Shown: in pieces, positions 33,972 through 43,595 of the stretch
How positions within the stretch are numbered: position 1 is the stretch's first letter
How the letters are laid out: every line of letters starts with the position of its first letter
Origin: JAFNGF01 sp964567045
Lineage (GTDB): Bacteria; Planctomycetota; Phycisphaerae; Sedimentisphaerales; Anaerobacaceae
Direction of reading: 5' to 3'
DNA length: 64,000 bases
NCBI GenBank assembly: GCA_964567045.1
Contig: CAZMLE010000004.1
Coordinates: 1-64,000, forward strand
Notes under the pieces: model-generated
Told to the model about the DNA's origin: nothing
Database searches by the model: none
The model's input: the letters and a program-made list of their open reading frames with translations, nothing else
Made by a program: the position numbers and the translations under genes

Positions 33972-34343
33972 ATGGCAATAAGGAATTCATCTGCGGACAT
34001 AGTAACTGTCGATTTGCATCCGGAGCCCGATACCGGCACTGAGCTCGCTACGGTCGCCAGCCTGGTGCGACTTAGAGGCGGCTGTGACGTGGCGGTTGAC
34101 TTTTCCAGCGTCGATATTGTGACGTCGGCAAGCCTCTCGAGACTATTGGAACTTCGTAAGTTGTTGGCTAATTGCGGCCATCGACTGGTTCTTTCCAGCC
34201 TGGCTCCTGATACCAGAAACATATTTGAGGTGACAGCCCTTGACTCAGTCTTTGAATTTGTCGATGACAAATCTGCCGCCTTAGCAGCGATTCGCGGCGC
34301 TGGGCAGCCAAAGTCGAAGATCCGCACTCCGGCTAGGACATAA
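33972..34343 (+). CDS. STAS-domain (anti-anti-sigma-like) protein
   Basis: 123 residues. STAS fold: VDLHPEPDTGTELATVASLV ... DVAVDFSSVDIVTSASLSRLLELRKLLANCGHRLVLSSLAPDTRNIFEVTALDSVFEFVDD. The Ser in VTSASLSRL occupies the position phosphorylated in SpoIIAA-like proteins, so it could be controlled by a serine kinase and bind an anti-sigma factor. No partner kinase or sigma factor is adjacent; the Ser/Thr kinase at 39.5 kb is the nearest candidate, which is only a guess. A hairpin terminator follows. Confidence 0.8.
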   Translation: MAIRNSSADIVTVDLHPEPDTGTELATVASLVRLRGGCDVAVDFSSVDIVTSASLSRLLELRKLLANCGHRLVLSSLAPDTRNIFEVTALDSVFEFVDDKSAALAAIRGAGQPKSKIRTPART

Positions 34344-34365
34344 GGTGTAAAGCAATATGTCGCAC

Positions 34366-34402
34366 GGCGAGCGTCTGGGAGGAGCGCTCGCCATTATTAT
34401 TT
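34366..34402 (+). terminator. Intrinsic terminator after STAS gene
   Basis: GGCGAGCG and CGCTCGCC pair around an 11-base loop and are followed by ATTATTATTTC. Confidence 0.65.
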
Positions 34403-34497
34403 CTGCAAAAACTTTGACAACCGATCCCGGGACAGCCTATGATATGACCAACGGTATTATTTGAACGCCAGATTCAAGTTTGTAAGGAGAGATTACA

Positions 34498-35955
34498 ATG
34501 AACGATCAAGTGACTCGTGCGGGATTGGGCTGTCCCTTGCAGATGAATCGACGGAGCTTTCTGACCGCTGCAGGCGCACTGGCAGCAACTTCGAAGATTG
34601 GGTTGCTAGACTTTGCATCGTCGCTATTTGCAGCCGAGGCCAAATCGGCGAAAAAGCCTTTGATCCGTGTAGGTTTTGTCCGTCCCAACGTAGAGCAATA
34701 CTGGATGGGCTGGCCCGGCGCCCAATACGACATCAAGGCACTTCAGCGCCAATATACCGAGATACTGGACGCCGCCGCCAAAAAACATGGAGCGGACCTG
34801 GTCGTCGTCCGTGAGCCGCTATATGATTCTGATCGGGTGGGTGCATTCCTTGATAGCCTTAAGAGAATCCCGCCGGACGGACTTATAGTCGTGAGCATGT
34901 GCCTGCACCACACGGGCTTCAATTCGTGGGGTCACACCAACAACATCGCCAAGAATCGCGGCAATGTGCCCACGATCATATTCAGCCCGATGGGGACATC
35001 GTTCACCGGCGATTTGCAGGCGACGCGGAATATCGGCGGGGTGTATGTGGCCGCCACGCAGGACCTGGACTGGCTGGACTTCGCCGTGCGAATGCTAAAA
35101 ACTATTTCGGAAATGAAGAACACCCGCATCTGTATATGTGCAGGCGACAAAACCAGTGACCGTCAGCTCGAGGTCATCGGCACTACGCTGCATTACATTC
35201 CCATCAAACGTTTTCTCGATGAGTTCAAGGAAGTTCAAGACAGCGATGAAGTGCGAGCCATCGCCGATTTCTACACCAAAAGCGCCAAGAAGATTGTCGA
35301 GCCGAATAAAGAAGACATTCTGAACGCCGCGAAAAATTACTTTGTTTGCCGACGACTTATGGAAGCCGAGAACTGCCAGGGTTTCTCCATGGACTGCCTT
35401 GGCCCTGTTACCAGCCGTCTAATCCATCCACCCTGCATGGCCTTTTCACGGCTCCGCGATGAAGGCGGCCTGGGCACCTGTGAAGCCGACTGGAACGCTG
35501 CTATCTCCACCCGACTGACAGACCTTCTGTTTGATCGCCCTGGATTTATGCAAGATCCTGCCCCTAACACCGTTAATAATACCCTTATGGGTGCTCATTG
35601 CACCTGTGCTACAAAATTAGACGGTTTTGATAAGCTGCCGGCGCCTTTTACACTCCGCAGCCACTCCGAGTCCAACATCGGCGTGGCGATGCAGGTCCTG
35701 TGGCGTGAGCGTCAAAAGGTTACAATTATGAAATTTGAAGGCCCGCAGAAAATCATTCTCGGCACAGGCAAGGTGCTCCGCAACATTGAGACGCCGCCGG
35801 CAGGCGGCTGCCGGACCTCCGTCGAGCTTGAACTCGATGGCGTGGCTGACTCGCGTGACACCAAGGGCTTCCACCAGCTATTTATCTACGGCAACCTGGA
35901 GCTTCCGTTTAAGGCCTACTGCCAGCTCGCTGGTATCCAGGTCGAGCACATTTGA
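34498..35955 (+). CDS. Tat-exported L-fucose/L-arabinose isomerase-like protein
   Basis: 485 residues; AAGGAG precedes ATG 34498. Tat motif NRRSFLTAAGALAA at residues 17-30. The body resembles sugar isomerases of the FucI/AraA fold: DGLIVVSMCLHHTGFN, CAGDKTSDRQLEVIGTTLHYIP, MEAENCQGFSMDCLGP, ADWNAAISTRLTDLLFDRPGFMQDP, HCTCATKLDGFD and APFTLRSHSESNIGVAMQVLW. The exported location is typical for the planctomycete group, where activity is unproven. An isomerase or lyase role in sugar breakdown is likely. It converges with the large glycosidase-like gene. Confidence 0.82.
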   Translation: MNDQVTRAGLGCPLQMNRRSFLTAAGALAATSKIGLLDFASSLFAAEAKSAKKPLIRVGFVRPNVEQYWMGWPGAQYDIKALQRQYTEILDAAAKKHGADLVVVREPLYDSDRVGAFLDSLKRIPPDGLIVVSMCLHHTGFNSWGHTNNIAKNRGNVPTIIFSPMGTSFTGDLQATRNIGGVYVAATQDLDWLDFAVRMLKTISEMKNTRICICAGDKTSDRQLEVIGTTLHYIPIKRFLDEFKEVQDSDEVRAIADFYTKSAKKIVEPNKEDILNAAKNYFVCRRLMEAENCQGFSMDCLGPVTSRLIHPPCMAFSRLRDEGGLGTCEADWNAAISTRLTDLLFDRPGFMQDPAPNTVNNTLMGAHCTCATKLDGFDKLPAPFTLRSHSESNIGVAMQVLWRERQKVTIMKFEGPQKIILGTGKVLRNIETPPAGGCRTSVELELDGVADSRDTKGFHQLFIYGNLELPFKAYCQLAGIQVEHI

Positions 35956-35969
35956 TCGTCGCCCGGCAA

Positions 35970-38228
35970 TTAGCGCTGAAGCTGGATAATTTGCTCGCGC
36001 CGCACTTGATAATCGGTGCCCTCCCACCGAACAGTTGAGGGGCCGAAGGCATGAAAGACACGCACACGCAGGGATTGCTGGAGGTTCTTGTCGTCCAGCG
36101 GCCGGACCGTAAATAGAGCGCCTCTGCCGTATTCCTGTCCCGCCCACCGAAGGGCATAAAAGGCTAAGAAACGCGGGCCTTCAACAATGAATCCCCAGGC
36201 CGGCAGAACAACCTCGCCCCCCAGCTTCGACTTAACCTGTGTCTCTTTCTGGCTGAAGTTGACAATCACCTTGGTCGCGTCCTCACCAGCTCCGTAGACG
36301 GCCTGCCGAACAGTGCCGTCTCTGGTAAGAAACTCCAGCCGGGTCAGCCGACTATGAGCCGTAGCAGCATTGAGAGGCCCCAGCACCTCTTGCGTATTCT
36401 TCAAGAATACATCTGCCGTATGCATACCTTCCGCCCAGCCGTTGTCACTGCGGGTATAGCAGGCGTTTTCCGAGGTCTGGCTGTCAGCCTTCTTTTCGCC
36501 CCGGCTGCCCGGCGATTGCCAATACAGGTGATCCGGAAAAGAGTGGTAGTGCAGCGGACGAGCACATAAGACGTGGTGAGCTACATATTCCGCCGCGTCA
36601 CGGGCGCTGTATCCGTACTTACCGTAGCATACCTGACAATCGTGATAGACCATCTCGAAAAATGGAATGACGGTAGCTCCAAGCTCTTGCGGTTTAAGGT
36701 TATGGTAGTATCGGCCTGAGACCCCCACGAGTCCCTCAAAAAAGTCACTGTGGGGTATTGCCCACTCCCTGCCGCACTCACTGCCGAAGATGCCAAACAT
36801 ATCGCGGGCATAGTCACTCAGGCGAATTTTCCACGCGATGTCATCGTTGCGACCGAGAGGATGGTTCGGGTCGTAACATTCGCGCGGCCCAACGGCGTAG
36901 GTCGTGTCAATAAAATAGCTCCAGGGCGAAAAGAGCCTGTGAATCTCCGGCAGGTTCTGCGGGCGTTTGGCAAGCTCAAGCTGCTTGGGCGCACAAACCA
37001 TATATGCTCGTCCGCCCAGCCACCGGCCGCCCTTGATGAGCGAGCCGTCGGGATTTTTTTCGATAAAGGCCGGATCCCAGCTTCTCGCATCGCGGTACAT
37101 ATCCTGGACATTATCGTGCAGACACGCTACGTAGTCCAGTGCCTGGACACGTTTGATCGCATCCGCCAGTGCTTCGTTGCCGCCGCACTCAGGATTGGCC
37201 GGCAGGTTATCCGGGTGCCGGCAGTCGTAGCCGCCTGCGGTCCAGCCGCCCATGATAAATAGACATCGCTCGACCTGAAGGTCTTTACGCAGGTGCTCGG
37301 CGACTTTTGCAGCCTCGTCAAAAGTCCAGCGAACCGCGACCGACTCTTCCTTTGTGCTGTCCTCGTTCATACGCCGGGCAAGGCAGGTCCACAGCTTGGC
37401 GTTCGCTGCACCGATCATTAGCTCGACATGCCCGTCACGGCGAATCTTATCCCGCAATGTCACTGCCAGTCCGTGCTTTTCAGCATAACGCCTGTATCCA
37501 TCAGCCACAGTATTCCAGTCGCCCTTGCCCAGCGGCATAAGACGCACCAACCTGGCGCTGCGACGCAGCTCGAGCGTTGCCGTCAGTTTTTGGCGGTAAG
37601 TCTCGCCTTCCACTTTGGTGCTCTCAACTTCAGCAAATACGTAAGCGTCGTCCCAGGTCACCAGCAGCGCAGAGCCGCCTTTTACCAGGCCCAGCATATT
37701 CAAATGGCAGCCTTCATAGTCGGAGGTGCCGAAGACGTGTTTGAATGTCTTTCCGCTATCGGCCGGAATTAGCAGCCCTTCCCGACAGGGTACGATAACA
37801 TAACCGCCTTCGACATCGGTAATAGATAGCGCCTCATCAAGGACACGGACGGCGCTATCGGCCTTACTCTCGTAGCGAATTTCCAGGGCATTTCCCTGCT
37901 CGACAATGGCAAACACTACCGCCACGCCGTTTTCCTGGCAAAGACGCACCGAATCCTTGCCCAGTGGCACGGCCATCTTGGCCGTGTTTTCACGGGCTGG
38001 AAGCCCGTGCCACAATACAAATCCGCCGCCCAGCCATTCTGCTCTGCCGGCGCTGGCAGTGCCTTTTGACGGCCAAGTCGTTCCCGAATGTTTATCCAGC
38101 AAGGCCCATCTGCCGGTTGCATCATCAACCTCAACGCTGAGGACAGGACTTTCCAATCGTATGACGCCCGCCTGAGATGCCACGGTTGTCAGCAGTACCA
38201 GTGAGCCGGCCAATATGAGCTTACACAT
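35970..38228 (-). CDS. Large secreted glycosidase-like protein (DUF5696/GH101-like layout)
   Basis: About 752 residues from ATG 38228, with AAAGGAG 7 bases upstream and signal MCKLILAGSLVLLTTVASQAG. An N-terminal beta-sandwich (VIRLESPVLSVEVDDATGRWALLDKHSGTTW) precedes a TIM-barrel: VRWTFDEAAKVAEHLRKDLQVERCLFIMGGWTAGGYDCRHPDNLPANPECGG, YVACLHDNVQDMYRDA, WSYFIDTTYAVGPRECYDPNHP and MFGIFGSECGREWAIPHSDFFEG; acidic residues in DTTY and GSECGREW are candidate catalytic residues. A C-terminal beta domain follows. The family is not certain. A 50-bp double-hairpin element inserts WHGLPARENTAKMAVPLG in frame near residue 70. Confidence 0.7.
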   Translation of the reverse strand: MCKLILAGSLVLLTTVASQAGVIRLESPVLSVEVDDATGRWALLDKHSGTTWPSKGTASAGRAEWLGGGFVLWHGLPARENTAKMAVPLGKDSVRLCQENGVAVVFAIVEQGNALEIRYESKADSAVRVLDEALSITDVEGGYVIVPCREGLLIPADSGKTFKHVFGTSDYEGCHLNMLGLVKGGSALLVTWDDAYVFAEVESTKVEGETYRQKLTATLELRRSARLVRLMPLGKGDWNTVADGYRRYAEKHGLAVTLRDKIRRDGHVELMIGAANAKLWTCLARRMNEDSTKEESVAVRWTFDEAAKVAEHLRKDLQVERCLFIMGGWTAGGYDCRHPDNLPANPECGGNEALADAIKRVQALDYVACLHDNVQDMYRDARSWDPAFIEKNPDGSLIKGGRWLGGRAYMVCAPKQLELAKRPQNLPEIHRLFSPWSYFIDTTYAVGPRECYDPNHPLGRNDDIAWKIRLSDYARDMFGIFGSECGREWAIPHSDFFEGLVGVSGRYYHNLKPQELGATVIPFFEMVYHDCQVCYGKYGYSARDAAEYVAHHVLCARPLHYHSFPDHLYWQSPGSRGEKKADSQTSENACYTRSDNGWAEGMHTADVFLKNTQEVLGPLNAATAHSRLTRLEFLTRDGTVRQAVYGAGEDATKVIVNFSQKETQVKSKLGGEVVLPAWGFIVEGPRFLAFYALRWAGQEYGRGALFTVRPLDDKNLQQSLRVRVFHAFGPSTVRWEGTDYQVRREQIIQLQR
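37965..38014. repeat. 50-bp double-hairpin element, copy 2, inside a coding sequence
   Basis: GTGGCA + CGGCCATCTTGGCCG + CGGGCTGGAAGCCCG + TGCCAC, the reverse complement layout of 2795-2844, with high identity. Translated in frame in the glycosidase-like protein. Confidence 0.85.
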
Positions 38229-38281
38229 AACGACTCTCCTTTCTGACAGCATTGCATAACGGAAATATTCCACCAGGGCCC

Positions 38282-39151
38282 TCAGTCCAACCTGATTCCC
38301 TGCTGCTGGAGCCAATTTTTCAAATCCCCCATTTCACTATCAAAAATCTCGTTATCGTAGTCTTCTTCCAGCTTGTGGATGGTATTAGCCAGTTCAGGTT
38401 GTTCCTGCACCACATCGCTTAACTTCTTCTCGAATTCATCGCTGACAGCCTGTAGATCATCCAGGTCTACTTGCACCCCCAATATGCCCGCCAGACGTCT
38501 GGTTACCGCTTCTACGCACTTGGGATTGTTGCCCTGCACGTATGCTGGAATCGTAGCTACAAGACTGACCATATCCATACCGCGGTCGCGGCAGCGGGTT
38601 GTTAGATAGGTGATAAAGCTGGCTGGGCCTTCATAATCGCTGAATTTTACCCCGTAACGCGCGTGCACCTCTTTAAGTTTGGCGTCCGAAACTGAGCAGA
38701 AAAGCCTGGGATCGCGAGTGTGCGGCACCAAGCCTGCGACACTGCCGATGAAATATATCATTTTGACGCCAGATTCCGCACACAACGAAAGAATGCAGTC
38801 GGCAAATTCCTCCCACAAAAGGTTCGGCTCTTTGCCCAAAAACAGTATCAGATCAGCGTTTTCAGTACTGAAAAACTCGTTTTTCGGAACCTCGCAAGAG
38901 ACGACCAGGCCATTTTTTATCCTGGCGTGCGGCCTAAACAGTGCACTTATTTCCATCGAGCCGGGAAAACTGTAAATATAGAATCCTTCCGGATTTATCT
39001 CGGCAACTTTCTCCGCCCCCAGCTTGTCGATTAGGCACTTTATGGTCCCGGTGGAGACATCGCCGCCGTCCATCCAGCCGGAAAAGCCCAGTATCAGCCG
39101 AGGGTTATGAAGTTTTGGCTCCTTGTGGATACGTAGTTTGCCTGATGCCAT
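38282..39151 (-). CDS. PAC2 family protein
   Basis: 289 residues, cytoplasmic. PAC2 (proteasome-assembly-chaperone-like) features: LILGFSGWMDGGDVSTGTIKCLIDKLGAEKVAEINPEGFY at the start, LILFLGKEPNLLWEEFADCILSLC, GVKMIYFIGSVAGLVPHTRDPRLFCSVSDAKLK and SLVATIPAYVQGNNPKCVEAVTRRL. In actinobacteria and archaea such proteins bind proteasomal partners, but in planctomycetes the role is unknown and no proteasome genes are visible. It precedes the glycosidase-like gene on the same strand by about 50 bases. Confidence 0.82.
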   Translation of the reverse strand: MASGKLRIHKEPKLHNPRLILGFSGWMDGGDVSTGTIKCLIDKLGAEKVAEINPEGFYIYSFPGSMEISALFRPHARIKNGLVVSCEVPKNEFFSTENADLILFLGKEPNLLWEEFADCILSLCAESGVKMIYFIGSVAGLVPHTRDPRLFCSVSDAKLKEVHARYGVKFSDYEGPASFITYLTTRCRDRGMDMVSLVATIPAYVQGNNPKCVEAVTRRLAGILGVQVDLDDLQAVSDEFEKKLSDVVQEQPELANTIHKLEEDYDNEIFDSEMGDLKNWLQQQGIRLD

Positions 39152-39509
39152 GATTCACTCCCTGAGCCTCACAACACGCGTTCTTTTATCTAATATCGCC
39201 AGGTTAATCCAGATAAATTCGGCAGTCAAGGGAAATGGGTATTTCGGAACTCGTGAATCGCGAAGCGTATCTCATACGGTGATCTGGCCCTTACATATTC
39301 GATTCCGCATTTGAAAGACAAATTTCCCGCAAGAAAGTCGTCTGCTGACGTCCAGGCAATTGGTGAATTGATTCTTGACTATTTTAGCCAAAGTAGTAGA
39401 ATTGCCTAGACTCCTCCTGAGGGAAGAATCAACCTTTCAGAGGAATCGCATCTGGTAGCTCGTGCGCGGGGGTTGGCGTCGTTCCGAGGTATTTGAAAGC
39501 AGGCTGCCG
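39152..39509 (+). promoter_or_regulatory. Kinase promoter region with flanking inverted repeat
   Basis: Predicted -35 TTGACT (39375-39380) and -10 TAGAAT (39397-39402), 16-base spacer. AGGCAATT (39354-39361) and AATTGCCT (39400-39407) form an inverted repeat around the promoter and may be an operator. The leftmost 200 bases (upstream of the PAC2 gene) show nothing further. Confidence 0.45.
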
Positions 39510-42251
39510 ATGAGCGAAGCAGAGGCAAAAAGCCAAAAGTCGCACGGTAAGGAGGAATTGGCTCCGACCGCCAGTTTTCCAGGCTCAGGCATAGGGCCGG
39601 GCAGCCAGATTGGCCCTTTTCGCATCGAGCAGGAATTAGGCCGGGGCGGAATGGGGGTCGTCTACTTGGCCCACGATAAGAAACTCGACCGTCCGGTTGC
39701 CATCAAGAGCCTCCCAGCCGAGCTGATGGGCAACGCCATGATCCGCAAACGCTGGAAACGCGAGGCCCAAGTCTTAGCTTCTTTGAATCATCCGAACATC
39801 GCCGCGGTCTACGAAGAGATCGAGGGGGGCGAAGGCTATCTCGTCCTTGAGTACGTTCCTGGCGATACACTGGCTGAGCGAATAACTCACGGGCCAATTC
39901 GGCTGGAAGAGGCGCTACCGATCGCGTTGCAGGTCGCTGAGGCAATCGCGGCGGCACATGAGAAGGACATTATCCACCGCGATCTGAAGCCTGGCAACAT
40001 TAAGATTACGCCGGATGGAAAGGTCAAGGTTCTGGACTTCGGCCTGGCCAAGGCGGTTGCTGGTGAATCATCAGGCAACGAGAGCACTGCCACCGAGCCC
40101 GGCAAGATCATTGGTACGCCGGCCTACATGAGTCCGGAGCAGGCCCGTGGCAAGCCGGTTGATTACCGCAGCGATATCTGGTCATTCGGCTGTGTGCTGT
40201 ATGAAATGCTTACAGGAGAGATTCCCTTCAAAGGCGAGACGGCTTCCGACACGCTGGCCAACATTCTTAACAAGGAGTTGGACTGGCAGGTGCTGCCTCA
40301 AACGACACCGGCGAATATTCAGGTCCTGCTGCGCCGCTGTCTGGAGAAAGAGCCGCGCCGGCGGCTTCAGCACATAGGGGACGCAGTTATCGAAATCCGC
40401 GAAACACTGAACCCACCACTCGCCACACCGCCTGCGACAAGCCCCACTTTGGTTTCGCTTGAGCCAGGTGCCGCTGCTAAGACGAGGTTACGAAGAATAG
40501 GGATGATTATAGGTGCGACAGCCATCGTGGTCGCGGCTGGCATTGCAGTATGGCTTGTTAAGAAGAAGCCGGCTTTGCCTCTTTCGAAGGAAATCCGGCT
40601 GGTGGTTCTGCCGTTTGAGAATCTGGGGTCTGCTGATGACGAGTATTTTGCCGCCGGCATTACTGATGCTATCACTGCTCGCTTAGCCGTCATTCGCGGG
40701 CTGGCTGTCATCTCCCGTCAAAGCGCCATGCAGTATAAGAAACGAGAGAAGAGTGCACAACAGATAGCTAATGAGCTGCGGGTTGACTATATTCTGGAAG
40801 GCACGGTCCAGCGTGAGCGGCCCTCCGATCCAAACAGCAGAGTCAGAATAATACCTCAGCTTATCAAGGCCGCCAACGACACACACGTGTGGGCACAACC
40901 CTACGATAATGATATGGGCGACGTTTTCCGGGTACAGTCCGACTTAGCTGAGCGGGTGGCCCAAGCTTTGAATGTTGCTCTTCTTGAACGTGAACAGCGG
41001 GCACTGCGCTCCAGGCCAACAGAAAACATGGAGGCCTACAACTATTTTCTGCAGGGCAATGAATACTACCATCGAAGTCGGCATGAAGATGACTGGAAGA
41101 TTTCCATCCAGATGTTTGAGAGAGCGGTCGAGCTGGACCCCAAGTTTGCGTTGGCCTACGCTCAGCTCTCAAGGTGTCACGCACAGATGTACTGGGAGCA
41201 CTATACTCATCATACCTCAGAACGGCTTGAAATGGCAAAGAAGGCCGTGGACAGAGCCTTGGAGCTTGAGCCTGACTTGCCAGAGGCACATCTGGCCTTG
41301 GGACATTACTACTACCGTGGTCATCTGGATTATGACCGTGCCTTAGAGCAATTCGCTATCGCCCGGAAAGACCTGCCTAACGATAGCGATCTGCTGAGTA
41401 GTATCTATTATGTTCAAAACCGGCAGGGAAAATTTGAGGAGGCGCTGGCCAATCTCAAGAGAGCTTCCGAGCTTGACCCTCGCTCCAACATCCTAGCCTC
41501 TGATCTAGTGACGACGTTTGCGTGGGTGCGCAACTATCCCGAAGCATTGCGCTATTGTGACAGGGCTATCGCACTGGCTCCCGATCTGCCTAACCCGTAT
41601 AGATTCAAGGCCTCGCTATACCTGCGCTGGGAAGGCAATACTGAGAAGGCACGAGCAGTCGTGGAGGAGGCGTTGAAGAAGATTAGGTCACCAGAAGAAT
41701 TCCGGATTGGCTGGGAGATTGCTTTTGATGTGTACGAGGGGAAATATCAGGAGGCTTTGGACCGGCTCTCTTTGAAATCAGAAGATCCTGATGAAGATAC
41801 TGATAGTATGTACTCCTTTATCCCCAAGGCTATACGGTATGCACGCATCTATGGGTATATGAACGAAACTGAGTCGGCAAAGAAGTATTATGACAAGGCT
41901 CGAAACATCCTCGAAGCCAAAATCCAGCAACAGCCCGATGATTCGCGTTTCCGCAGTACCCTCGGCATCGCCTACGCAGGTCTGGGCCGCAAGGAAGATG
42001 CGATCCGGGAAGGAAACAAAGCGGTCGAGTTGCTTCCTATCACCAAGGAGGCCATACGAGGCTATTATCGACGCGAGAATTTAGCCCAGATATATGTGAT
42101 GGTTGGCGAATTTGACCTGGCTATCAACCAGATCGAGTTTCTGCTATCTATACCTGGCGGACTATCGATCCCCTTGCTGCGACTTGAGCCGGTTTGGGCC
42201 CCGCTGCGCGAGCATCCACGTTTTAAGAAGCTCCTGAAAGCGGAGAAATAA
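39510..42251 (+). CDS. Membrane Ser/Thr protein kinase with TolB-N-like and TPR sensor region
   Basis: About 913 residues from ATG 39510. Residues about 37-290 are an active-looking Hanks-type kinase: GRGGMGV (44-50), Lys66 in AIK, HRDLKPGN (156-163), DFG (176-178) and GTPAYMSPEQA. A membrane segment (IGMIIGATAIVVAAGIAVWLV) lies near residues 330-350. Next is a TolB-N/FlgO-like domain (RLVVLPFENLGSADDEYFAAGITDAITARLAVI ... VDYILEGTVQR ... VWAQPYDNDMGDVFRVQSDLAERVAQAL). Residues ~500-900 are TPRs (typical unit: AVELDPKFALAYAQLSRC). It probably phosphorylates cytoplasmic targets in response to periplasmic or protein-binding signals. It is monocistronic with its own promoter. Confidence 0.88.
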   Translation: MSEAEAKSQKSHGKEELAPTASFPGSGIGPGSQIGPFRIEQELGRGGMGVVYLAHDKKLDRPVAIKSLPAELMGNAMIRKRWKREAQVLASLNHPNIAAVYEEIEGGEGYLVLEYVPGDTLAERITHGPIRLEEALPIALQVAEAIAAAHEKDIIHRDLKPGNIKITPDGKVKVLDFGLAKAVAGESSGNESTATEPGKIIGTPAYMSPEQARGKPVDYRSDIWSFGCVLYEMLTGEIPFKGETASDTLANILNKELDWQVLPQTTPANIQVLLRRCLEKEPRRRLQHIGDAVIEIRETLNPPLATPPATSPTLVSLEPGAAAKTRLRRIGMIIGATAIVVAAGIAVWLVKKKPALPLSKEIRLVVLPFENLGSADDEYFAAGITDAITARLAVIRGLAVISRQSAMQYKKREKSAQQIANELRVDYILEGTVQRERPSDPNSRVRIIPQLIKAANDTHVWAQPYDNDMGDVFRVQSDLAERVAQALNVALLEREQRALRSRPTENMEAYNYFLQGNEYYHRSRHEDDWKISIQMFERAVELDPKFALAYAQLSRCHAQMYWEHYTHHTSERLEMAKKAVDRALELEPDLPEAHLALGHYYYRGHLDYDRALEQFAIARKDLPNDSDLLSSIYYVQNRQGKFEEALANLKRASELDPRSNILASDLVTTFAWVRNYPEALRYCDRAIALAPDLPNPYRFKASLYLRWEGNTEKARAVVEEALKKIRSPEEFRIGWEIAFDVYEGKYQEALDRLSLKSEDPDEDTDSMYSFIPKAIRYARIYGYMNETESAKKYYDKARNILEAKIQQQPDDSRFRSTLGIAYAGLGRKEDAIREGNKAVELLPITKEAIRGYYRRENLAQIYVMVGEFDLAINQIEFLLSIPGGLSIPLLRLEPVWAPLREHPRFKKLLKAEK

Positions 42252-42270
42252 CTTAGTCCGGTCGGCAAAC

Positions 42271-42330
42271 CACGCGCGGATAACGTGGGCGGTTTGCATA
42301 AGCCGGCTGGTGTTATCGCGTTCGGCTGTG
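42271..42330 (-). pseudogene. Degenerate atpD 3'-end copy (outer)
   Basis: On the minus strand it encodes AERDNTSRLMQTAHVIRA, aligning along its length with the C-terminus of the intact atpD (AERDNTTRLMKIADIIRA). The DNA matches at about 47 of 60 positions. No upstream atpD sequence is present. Confidence 0.75.
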
Positions 42331-42361
42331 CCTCAATAAAAGTCACGAGCAGGGAAAGTGC

Positions 42362-43123
42362 CTACGGATTACTTGGTGTGTAGCCTAATTTGCTCCAGAC
42401 GGCTCTTTGGACCTTGTGCAGATCGGGATTGCCCGGCGAATTGGATTGGCCGCCGTTCCGGCCGGTGTTCTGCCAATAATCATAGTCCATCTCGGCAATC
42501 TCTACCGTGCGCGGGTCCTTCCACTTCCAGTATTCACTACGCCCATCAGCAAAAGCAACATTCGTGCCGTCACCATGCCGGGCGGTAATCTGATCCCACC
42601 ACCGCTCCTGGTCATACCAAATCGTCCAACTGTTGGGGCTCAACCGACCCTCATCAAGAAAAACCATCCTCTCATTGGGTCTTTTGATCTGCGCTCTTCG
42701 ATAGATCATCAGGTTCTTCGTGCCAGGTATCCCATCATAGCCATTCATTGCGTCCACTATAGCGTAAGTCACTGTCTCTCCGCGGATCCCTGTCGGGCAT
42801 TTGTAGAGCTTCACATCCGGACAGTATGAATACAGCAGCCCCGATCTGAGGCCATCTATTTGCACTTGTTCGGAGACCCCGCGACCCCGCCATATCACCC
42901 AGGCGTCGTTGCGCCCCGTATCGGCGTGGACGATTTTGTCTTCATTTTCATCCGCGTACATAATCCAGGCCAGCGATAACTGCCTGAGATTATTAAGGCA
43001 GGCGGCACGTTTCCCCTGCTCTCTGGCCCGCTGCAAAGCCGGTATCAGTATCGCCATTAGTATCGCAATAATCGCAATCACCACCAGAAGCTCTATGAGT
43101 GTAAACGCCCTATGTTTGGCCAT
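42362..43123 (-). CDS. Type II pseudopilin-like protein
   Basis: 253 residues. Prepilin leader MAKHRAFTLIELLVVIAIIAILMAILIPALQRAREQG with the cleavage motif before FTLIE, then one membrane helix. The C-terminal region has RHGDGTNVAFADGRSEYWKWKDPR, the conserved H-x(n)-DG block of the planctomycete DUF1559-like pilin group. It is processed by prepilin peptidase and is probably an exported pilus-like or secretion-system fibre protein. It lies between two degenerate atpD 3'-end copies, apart from other pilin genes. Confidence 0.85.
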   Translation of the reverse strand: MAKHRAFTLIELLVVIAIIAILMAILIPALQRAREQGKRAACLNNLRQLSLAWIMYADENEDKIVHADTGRNDAWVIWRGRGVSEQVQIDGLRSGLLYSYCPDVKLYKCPTGIRGETVTYAIVDAMNGYDGIPGTKNLMIYRRAQIKRPNERMVFLDEGRLSPNSWTIWYDQERWWDQITARHGDGTNVAFADGRSEYWKWKDPRTVEIAEMDYDYWQNTGRNGGQSNSPGNPDLHKVQRAVWSKLGYTPSNP

Positions 43124-43258
43124 TGTCGTCCTCCTTCAGCCTTTGCAAATTTGGCTGCTTGTTTCTATGATCCGCAGAACCAGTACTTACCAGGTTAATT
43201 GTACAATTTTTTCGCACCACATTTCAACCCCTTTTTCAAAAAAAAACAAGTTGTAAGG

Positions 43259-43303
43259 GCATCGGCAATTTTCGTCAGACGGGAGGTGTTATCGCGTTAG
43301 GCC
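43259..43303 (-). pseudogene. Degenerate atpD 3'-end copy (inner)
   Basis: The minus strand reads A-stop-RDNTSRLTKIADA, matching the intact atpD end over about 14 codons. Together with 42271-42330 it brackets the pseudopilin gene. Confidence 0.7.
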
Positions 43304-43445
43304 GGGCAAAAATGCGCAAATAGCTGCCAAAATCAGCGTTCTGAACCTTTTTAAGCACCAACATTTGTAACAAGGTACAAATACAGAAGTGGCAGCATCT
43401 CGGAAAACTCCATGCAAAATTCTCCAAACTTCGATAATATTCTTC

Positions 43446-43475
43446 TTGACGAGAAAATAGGTAATGTGGTATAAA
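43446..43475 (+). promoter_or_regulatory. Promoter of the PEP-CTERM gene
   Basis: TTGACG (43446-43451) and TATAAA (43470-43475), 18-base spacer ending AATGTGG, followed by TCAA. It is strikingly similar to the promoter at 61873-61902. Confidence 0.65.
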
Positions 43476-43595
43476 TCAAGTGATGTAAAGAGGGTGATTT
43501 GCGGGCTTTGGCCACCTTCCGCTTGGAGCAGGGTAAGGCCGGGTCAAGAATGCAGTGATTGAACTGTTAATAAAAGAAAGAAGGAGGAGTAGCTT

